From the NCBI RefSeq assembly GCF_047345145.1, contig NZ_JBLFER010000001.1, positions 1,178,001 to 1,242,000 on the forward strand: a stretch of 64,000 bases of DNA, written 5' to 3'. Positions 35,615 to 43,900 of this stretch are shown here, one piece after another. Below the pieces are notes generated by a model. The model did not search any database. It saw only the letters and a program-made list of their open reading frames with translations, and was not told the origin of the DNA. The position numbers and the translations under genes are program-made. The stretch is from Maribacter_C sp047345145 (GTDB lineage: Bacteria; Bacteroidota; Bacteroidia; Flavobacteriales; Flavobacteriaceae). Each line of letters opens with the position of its first letter. Position 1 is the first letter of the stretch.

Positions 35615-37117
35615 TTACTGGAACTGGTTCTCAAGTACCATTAGATCAACATCTGATGAGAACCATTGTTTGTATAAATAGTCAGGTACTGGAGTGAAAT
35701 AATAGGTAAAAGAGCTTAAAATAATATCTTCATCTCCATCCCGATCAATATCACCCGTATCCATTAGCAACCATCTTCCAAGTGAGGGGTTTTCTAGTCC
35801 GAACGCTTCGAATTTGAAATTTTCAGAATCCAAATTCTCCAAGTAAACAAAAGAAAATTCTGGGTTTTTCTCGTAATCAGGAAAAGAGGATACAATTCCA
35901 ATATCTAAATCACCATCTTGATCGAAATCGTTCGCCACAAATCGAGTGGCCCCATACAAAGGGTAAAAATATTTTTCCTCAAATTGATTCTCACCATTAT
36001 TTAAATAAACTCGCATGCCGTGATACGACTTTTTAACATAAGTATTATCAGCATTGTCGCCATGAACGGTAATTATATCATAAAATCCATCATTGTTATA
36101 ATCAACTAAATCGAACCAACTACTGCCGTAGAGAGGATTAAAACGGATAACCTGATCAGAACGAAAATTTAAATCCTCTTCCTGATACAAAATGGTTACA
36201 CCTTCATTTCCTTGAGAAGTCAATGCAATAACATCCGCTTTACCATCGCTATTCATATCTTTGACTATGGTACGAACAACTCCCGGTTGCCCTAGCAATA
36301 CCCGCTTTCGATAAGGGGAATTCCCTTCCTTACTCCATAAAGATAGCATACCCGTGAGATGACCAAACTCCGAGACTAAAACCTCGTTGCTTCCATCTTT
36401 ATTTAGATCGAATACCGAAGTATATACTGGACGATGAAGATTAGCGGCTATTTCATCTATTCGAGAGTTAGACATTTGATAAATTTTACCATTAGCTATT
36501 TCTGAAGGATTCAAGTTGCCTACCATAGTAACAAAACCTACCGAATCTTTCTGAGTAAATGAAGTAACTGCATCTTCAAAATTATCTTGATAGACCGTCT
36601 TCTTTGACAAATAATCATACTTTGAAACTTTTCCTGCTAGATTTGCTGAAACTATAATTCCTTCCGACGATTTAGTGTCTAAATAGGTTATTGAGGATCC
36701 TGCAATACTATCTAAATTAACGGGTTTAGAAACAAATTGAGATAGTTTACTGTCAAGAGCCGTTATGGCAATTGAATCAATTTTTTCAGGAGCAGATTCT
36801 ATAATGTATTCTTTAAGTAATACCCATTCTTCCTGTGACATTTGAGGTGCCACATTGTACAAGCCTGTTCGCATGATGGCTTCTTGCTCTCTGAAGGAAT
36901 ATTTGGCATATGGACTATACGTAGAGTCCTTTATACCCATTCTAGCGGCCATTTCTGGAAGTACAGATTCACTCCATAGATGTTTTGGTAAATCTGTAGG
37001 ACTTGGCGCTATATGACAACTAGCGCAATGTGTATTGTATAATTTTTCTGCTTTTTCTTTTTTTGGAGTGGAACACGCAATACCAAATACTAAAAACAAA
37101 TAACCAATTTTCTTCAT
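35615..37117 (-). CDS. Lipoprotein with haem-c motif and FG-GAP propeller
   Basis: A 500-residue lipoprotein (lipobox GIAC, Cys 15). Directly after the anchor is a small cytochrome-c-like domain with one haem attachment motif, CASCH (Cys31, Cys34, His35), and a candidate distal ligand Met in LPEMAARM (about 56 or 60). The rest is a VCBS/FG-GAP-type propeller with calcium loops DLNKDGSNE, DMNSDGKAD, DYNNDGFYD, DFDQDGDLD and DIDRDGDED. The pairing of a haem domain and a propeller suggests periplasmic or surface electron transfer, or a sensor, but no substrate is known. It is convergent with the UnbV-type gene and lies 10 bases downstream of the esterase gene on the same strand. Confidence 0.82.
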   Translation of the reverse strand: MKKIGYLFLVFGIACSTPKKEKAEKLYNTHCASCHIAPSPTDLPKHLWSESVLPEMAARMGIKDSTYSPYAKYSFREQEAIMRTGLYNVAPQMSQEEWVLLKEYIIESAPEKIDSIAITALDSKLSQFVSKPVNLDSIAGSSITYLDTKSSEGIIVSANLAGKVSKYDYLSKKTVYQDNFEDAVTSFTQKDSVGFVTMVGNLNPSEIANGKIYQMSNSRIDEIAANLHRPVYTSVFDLNKDGSNEVLVSEFGHLTGMLSLWSKEGNSPYRKRVLLGQPGVVRTIVKDMNSDGKADVIALTSQGNEGVTILYQEEDLNFRSDQVIRFNPLYGSSWFDLVDYNNDGFYDIITVHGDNADNTYVKKSYHGMRVYLNNGENQFEEKYFYPLYGATRFVANDFDQDGDLDIGIVSSFPDYEKNPEFSFVYLENLDSENFKFEAFGLENPSLGRWLLMDTGDIDRDGDEDIILSSFTYYFTPVPDYLYKQWFSSDVDLMVLENQFQ

Positions 37118-37127
37118 ATTTCAAATA

Positions 37128-37847
37128 TCAATCTTTTCGTTTTTGTTTCATAAACCAATCATATAATTCTTCTGTTTTATAAGCCTTTATCCAAGAATTG
37201 TGTCCGACTCCTGGGTATCTTGTAAATTTAACGTCATAGCCCATTCCCTTCAATCGAGTGACCATTGTTTCTGATTCTGAAATTGGAATAGATTGATCTT
37301 CTTCTCCATGAAAAACCCAGATAGGCATATTTTTATCAATCCAAGCGGCATATGGTACGGGAGTCATTCCACATACAACAGCCATAGCTGCAAACCTTTC
37401 AGGGTACTGTACTGCCATTTCCCAAGCAGCCCCTCCTCCTCTACTTAATCCGGTTAAATAAATACGTTTTTTATCAATTCGGTTGTTCGCTACAACACTA
37501 TCTAATAATTGATTTACAGCACGGGTGTTCCACCATTTTTTTTGATTCGGATTTTGAGGCGCAAGAATTAAAAAAGGGAATTGCTTTCCTTCAACAATCA
37601 TTTTGGGAGGACCATTCCGCTTAATTGCTACTAAACTATCACCAGATTCTCCTCCTCCATGTAAAAATAAAAGAATGGGAAACTTCTTTTTAGGCTTCGA
37701 TTCATAATCTTCAGGAAAATACAAGTAGTAAGATAAATTCTCGATAGTAACCGTTATTTGTTCGGCGTCAATTAAATTAGGTTTTGACTGTGCAGCGCAG
37801 CTTTGTAATAGAAGTATAGTGTAAAGTAGATAATAATATTTCTTCAT
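37128..37847 (-). CDS. Alpha/beta-hydrolase lipoprotein (esterase, PHB-depolymerase/prolyl-oligopeptidase-like)
   Basis: A 239-residue alpha/beta-hydrolase with a lipoprotein signal (MKKYYYLLYTILLLQSC). The oxyanion region is LLFLHGGGESGDS, the nucleophile elbow GLSRGGG has Ser at about 135, the acid is in HGEEDQSIP (Asp about 184) and the catalytic His is in VGHNSW (about 216). I chose ATG 37847 because it begins directly before the lipobox; the upstream start at 37883 would put 12 extra residues ahead of it and overlap the neighbouring terminator. It probably cleaves an ester of an extracellular polymer or sugar. It sits 10 bases upstream of the haem-c lipoprotein gene, forming a two-gene operon. 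Confidence 0.85.
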   Translation of the reverse strand: MKKYYYLLYTILLLQSCAAQSKPNLIDAEQITVTIENLSYYLYFPEDYESKPKKKFPILLFLHGGGESGDSLVAIKRNGPPKMIVEGKQFPFLILAPQNPNQKKWWNTRAVNQLLDSVVANNRIDKKRIYLTGLSRGGGAAWEMAVQYPERFAAMAVVCGMTPVPYAAWIDKNMPIWVFHGEEDQSIPISESETMVTRLKGMGYDVKFTRYPGVGHNSWIKAYKTEELYDWFMKQKRKD

Positions 37848-37884
37848 GTATCTTGATAAACAGTTCAGGAAATTAAGATACAAA

Positions 37885-37910
37885 AAAAGGCACCCGATTG
37901 GATGCCTTTT
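37885..37910 (-). terminator. Terminator of the giant T9SS protein gene
   Basis: AAAAGGCA (37885-37892) pairs with TGCCTTTT (37903-37910), with additional CC/GG pairing inside. On the minus strand the stem is followed by a run of Ts, just after the stop of the 9-kb gene at 37930. It separates that gene from the esterase operon. Confidence 0.75.
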
Positions 37911-37929
37911 CTATTCATGTATTTATAGT

Positions 37930-40900
37930 TTATCGATATAAAGTAAAGTGCCCAACGTAACGCACTTCACTTTTATCATTTGCATTTACTACATACCAGT
38001 AATCTCCTGTCGGAAGTTCCGTACCTTCATACTTTCCATCCCATTTGGAAACTTGGTCCAAAATTGCGACCACTCTACCATATCGGTCATAAATCTTGAC
38101 CTCGATATTCGGGAAGAATTCACGATTATTTGGAGCCCAGAAATCATTGTTATTATCGCCATCCGGTGTAAAGAAGTTTGGTATATCAAGCATTCCAGTA
38201 AACTCAAATGGAATGGCAATTGTAGCAACGCAACCGCCTTCATCACGTACTTCTATATTAACTGTACCATTTTCATTTTGAGTATAAATCGATTCAGCAC
38301 CATACGACTCCCCTTGAAAGAAATATTCATAGTTACCAAAACCGCCTTCTGCTATAGCCGTAACCTCATTCGGTCCAGTTTTCTCGGCAGATAAAGTTAG
38401 TGGCTCATAGGTCTCCATAGTGAAAGTCACAGAATTTGTACATCCATTTAAATGATAAATGTAAACGGTATGTTCTCCCGCGGGTAAATCACCCCATGAA
38501 TATTCAGTTCCAGCATTAGCGGTAAAAGCCGTTGTTGGGTCAATCGGATCTAATGCAAAAAATAAATCAGGAATTAAACTTGGGTCATCCATGACTATAC
38601 TCACCGTGCTATAAGGGAAAATACCATTACAACCGTACACTGGATCATGCGAAGCACTTAAATCAACTCCAATCTCAATAGGTACAACCGTATCCACAAC
38701 GCAATCATCTGAAACTCCTTTTACAAAAATAAGATAAGAAGCCCCACCGATTAAATTATCAAAATAAAGGTTATCGTTCCTTTCAAAAACTTCACTACCG
38801 TCAGAATTCGGACCCACAATACGAGTCTCGTAATAGGTGTCAAATGTAGATGGGTCAACAAATGGAGTTCCTCCGCTTACTGACAGCTGTACCGTACCAT
38901 CTTCAAAACCTATGCAGGTTTCTGGAGTAGTCTGTACGTCAGTTATCAAAAGTTCAGCTGGTCTTTCAACAAAAACTTCAAATGTTTGTGGACAACCCTC
39001 CGCATCTTGCGCCAAAACGGTATAACCTGGTCCTTCTCCCTGGGGTCTAGCTGGTAAATCGGTAAATGTGTAAACCATTGGATTATCTGGGTCTGTAAAG
39101 AACTCGCTCAAATTTGGTTCTATTGCAAATTTAACCAGACCAGCAGTAGCGCTCGTAACGGTCATGGTTATCGTACCGTCTTCAGAGTTGTAACAACTAG
39201 TCGGTGTTGAAGCGTCAGCTATAGTCACCTCCGCTGGTTCATCAATAGTAAACGGTAAAGATATTACACCACAATTCAGACGACTTATTACCGAAATATA
39301 ATAAGTACCAGGACCTAGATTTTCAAAAGTTCCGAAATCTTGCTGAGGTCTATTTTCATAAGTAGGTAAAGACTCAGCTACAAATGCGTCTTTTGAACCA
39401 TCAGGATTTGCCGGGTCTGGATCATAATCATAGATTCTAAACTCATAAATTCCTGTACCTCCTTCTGCAATTGCTTCAATTCGGCCATCTACCTGTAATG
39501 CACATGAAACATTAAAGGTTGGGGAAGCAGGGTCAAGACTTAATGGGTCTGCTTCAGTAATTAAAAGACCATTAGTTTTAACCGCCTGACAAGAACTTAG
39601 ACTTCCAACCTTTCTTACCTCGTAACGATATGATTCATTAACGTTACCAGGAATGTCAATTTCAGCTGGGACACCGTTATTTGTTCCGGTAATTGGCAGC
39701 CAATTCATGGTACCAAACAGGGGGTCTGTTGGGGGATAAATTCTATTGTATTCATACGAACCTCCATCAGGGTTGTTCACACGTATCATCATTGTAGCAA
39801 TATTACCACAAGCGGGCACCGCTGTTTGGATCAACACAGGATTGATAGGTGGCGGTGGAATCACCTGAATAGGAACAGTGAAAGTCTGGCAATTTAAAGT
39901 AGATACTACTTCAACGGCATACCAGCCTGCTTCAACAACACCTGTTCCACCTGATCCCACAAATTCTGGACTTGCCTGAAGTCCGGCGGCAACTGATAAA
40001 ATGTTAGCAGGATCATATAAATCCAATGCTCCCGGATTTGATGGATCTAAATTAGTTTCATCAATGCGTAACAATCTAAATTGATAGCCAGCACCAAGAA
40101 TACCTCCGATAGCACCGGGAGTTGTTGTACCAGGTTCTACTGCTGTAATGATCGCATCATTACCTAATGGGCATTCCAATTCACGCGTAATAATTGCCTC
40201 GGCTTGAATTGGGGGTACTGGACTCAACGTCTCAGTATCTGTTGCCTCACAACCCTCTATATCTCGCACTGTTACTCTATAATCTCCGCTAGACAATCCT
40301 GTAAATCGGTCATTGGTTCCATTCATCGCATATGTACCATATGTCGGGTGGGGAGCAAAACCACTTCCATCATCATATTCTAACATAAATTCATATGCTG
40401 CATTATCCCATCCGCCAATAGCAGTTACGATTAACTCGCCTAGGTCGTTATTACAGCCTACGCGACCAATTTCATCAAATGTATTTATAAGAAGGTCTCC
40501 ATTAGGCACTCGAATGGTAGCTACATCACTAAAAACGTTACATCCATTTACCGTTTTTCCTTGTTCGCGTATAACAACTCTTTTGGTACCACCAGACAAT
40601 CCGGTAATCAAAAATGGATTACCATCTGTAGCAATATCTACAAATGCATTTGCTTGAACTGGTCCAGCAAAGGCACCACCGGCAAAACCTGGATCACTTG
40701 CATCATAGACCCAATATTCATAAACTCCAGAAAATGAAGGAACAGTATTGACTGTGATTTCAAGAGCACCGTTCGTGTCAGTAATACACCTTATGGGGTT
40801 TGATTCGACAATGGTAGCGGTAGGCAATTCAGGTTCAACAACCGTGTATGGCTCCAAAGGATAGGTACAACCGCCCACATCTACAATTTGAAGACGGTAT

Positions 40901-43900
40901 TCACCAGCTACTAAGGGCAAATCAAATTCCACAAAACTCTCCCCTGGGTTTGGTGTTTGATTAGCCACAGGAGCAACCGAAGAACCTTGATCTTCAATAT
41001 AAAAGTTCGGTGTTCCCGAGTTATCTGTTACGTCAATACGTATGCGTTCAGGATTTTCACAATCCATCGGTCTCAATTGGCTTATTAAACCCTCAACCTC
41101 ACTTGGAGGGTCGATTACAATTGGTGTCGGAAAAATAAATTCACAACCGTTGCTGTCAATGGCTGAAACTGTAAAAGTTTGTGTTACGCCGGTATCAACT
41201 ATCAAGAAATCCATAGTACTTGCAGTAGTTGTTTGATAGCTATCTGTAGGATTTATTTTAAATGCATAAGGATTTCCATTACCGACGCCGTTGACGGTTA
41301 AAGTTATTGTTGTGGTGCTAAATCTATTAGCTCCAACTTCACATACGAGTGTACCTGCTACAGCGTCTATAGTAAAGGCTGGTGGATTAATTATTGTAAC
41401 TTCTTCACGGTCAAAACAATTCTTGTCGGTAACTACTTCTACAACATAAGTTCCTGATGCTAGGCCGGTAAAAGAACCGGTCAGATTATCATCGATACGT
41501 GATGTAAAATCATAGTTAGCTGGCATTGCCGCCAAAGTACTTGAATACAAATTGTATTCTTTTATATTTGGATTAAGCGTTGGGTCGGCATCCAGTACCA
41601 ACGAAACATTTATTGTACCATCATCGTTGTCCCTACACGTAATATCTGTAGCGCCAGTATCGTCAATCACGGGTTGAATAGGTCGAGATCTAAAAATATC
41701 ATCTACAAGAAATTCACATTGACCTGCCCCATCAGCTACAATCTGATCTTGCACTACTACTTGATAATCTCCCGGAGGAATATTTTGAAAGATACCATCA
41801 TTATCAGGATCTACTATATCAATTGATCCTCCTAAAAAGTCCAACCCAGTCAGTCGGTAGGTAAAGTTACCACTACCACCATTCGCAGTTATGGTTACCA
41901 CTCCATCAGGATTCTCGCAATTTGGCTCTGTAGTAAAAGTACCTGAAGCAGATAAAATTTGAAATACTTCTGCTACATCATCTACATCACAACCATTCGC
42001 GTCAATCACATGCACTGGATAAGGACCAACACTATATACTGTGAATACTGCTTGAGTAGGTGTTCCTGGTATGTAAACTGGCGTTTGACTTTCACCGTTT
42101 AGAGTAAATGTCGGTGTATCTATATTACCAGGCATTTCCACAGTAATATTAAACCCAGTGGCCGCTGTAGCGGTAACATCACATTGGTTGTCAACAATAA
42201 TTGTTGGAGCTGGTAAGTCTGGATTCATTTGTATCACTGCGGCAGATGTACTCGCCGGACAATTGTTAGCATCTACTACCCAAATATCATACGTGATACC
42301 TGGTGCTAAAGATCCAGCCAATGCTGCAGTAGGAGACGAATCAAAAGCAGATAAAGGTGGTATTGTTCCCGGAGGAACTGTACCTTGTTCAACAAAAGCG
42401 TACTCGTAAGGTCCAGTACCTCCTGTTGCTCTTACTGTTAGTTGACCTAATTCATTACAGTTAGCGTTTTGATTATCGATAATATCTACTCTAGGTAGGT
42501 CAGGAATGGCTTCAGCTTCCGCACCGTTAGTACAATCATTCGAATCTTCAACTGAAATTCCGTAACGACCAGCGGGCACTGTTAAATCAGTGGCTAAAGT
42601 AGTTAAGTTGGAACCTGTTACATTGTACTCTATTACACCTGTATCTAGATTAGTTATAATTACGTTATAAGGTGCTGTACCAGTCGTTATATTGTAGTTA
42701 ACACCCACATCACCATTTCTACAAGTAGCTCCGTCAGCTGTCAAAGAAACACTCATACCGGGGCCATCAGGAGGAGTAATTACTTCAGAATACTCACAAC
42801 CTGTGCTCAAATCACGAACCTCTACAGTGTAAGACACACCTGAAAGCAAGCCAGAAAAGCAATGCGTAGGAGGAGGTCCAGGAGGTCCGTTAGGCGAAAC
42901 CCAGCCAACTAGCGGGTCGGGGTCAATTAGACGTATCTCATAAGGTCCCGTACCATTTAAAATTTCTACACATACGGTAACACCTCCTGGTGTACAGGTC
43001 GGTGGTGGTAGTGGATAAATCGGATTTAAGTCTAGACTAGTGGTCCCAATTGCTAATGATTCAATATCATTACATCCCCTAGAGTCAATGACAATGACTT
43101 GATAGTTACCAGGAACTAAGGCTGGGTCTGTAATATTCAAGGGTAAATCACCCGGCGCTACATTGTTCTGTGTATAAAAAGGGTTTCCAAAATTATCTTC
43201 AATAGTAACCGTATAGTTTGGTACTCCAGGTGATATCATCGGATTAATAGTAACACCTCCTGATAATCCACTTGGAGAACAAGTGGCATCTATAGGGGTA
43301 ATACTAGCATCTGGCGCTGGTGTTGGATCATCTACAACAGTCACCGGAATTATTGTCGTAATACAATTCAATGTACCGGCAATTCCATCTCGAGAGTCCC
43401 TTACAATATATTCGTAATTACCTGCAGCCAAACCAGAATAAACTGTTTGAGTACTAAAGTTATAGGTGTTTGTTGGATCAGGATTATTAGGATCCGCTAC
43501 TAGCGTACCGGCAGGTGCAAAAACCACAAGAAATGGAGGAACACCAGAAGAAACCGTCGGAATAACCTCAACAAAACCACTATTCGGGTCGGCACAACTT
43601 GGACCAACAACTCTATGCGTAGCAGCGATATTAGTTGGTTCGGTAAAGTTCAATATCTCGGAAGTATTGGGACACCCATTACTATCAGTAACCGTTACCC
43701 TATAATCACCATGATTACCAAAAGGTACAGTATAATTAAAGTTTCCTGATGGAAGCGGTATACCAATATGACCCGCAACTGGTGCGAAAGGATTCGGTGC
43801 TACATCACGATACTCAATGGTATACGATGTGGTTCCAAGATTTGAAATGTCACCACCTGTGATATCAATTTCCATTTCACCATCACCACCGCAAGGAATC

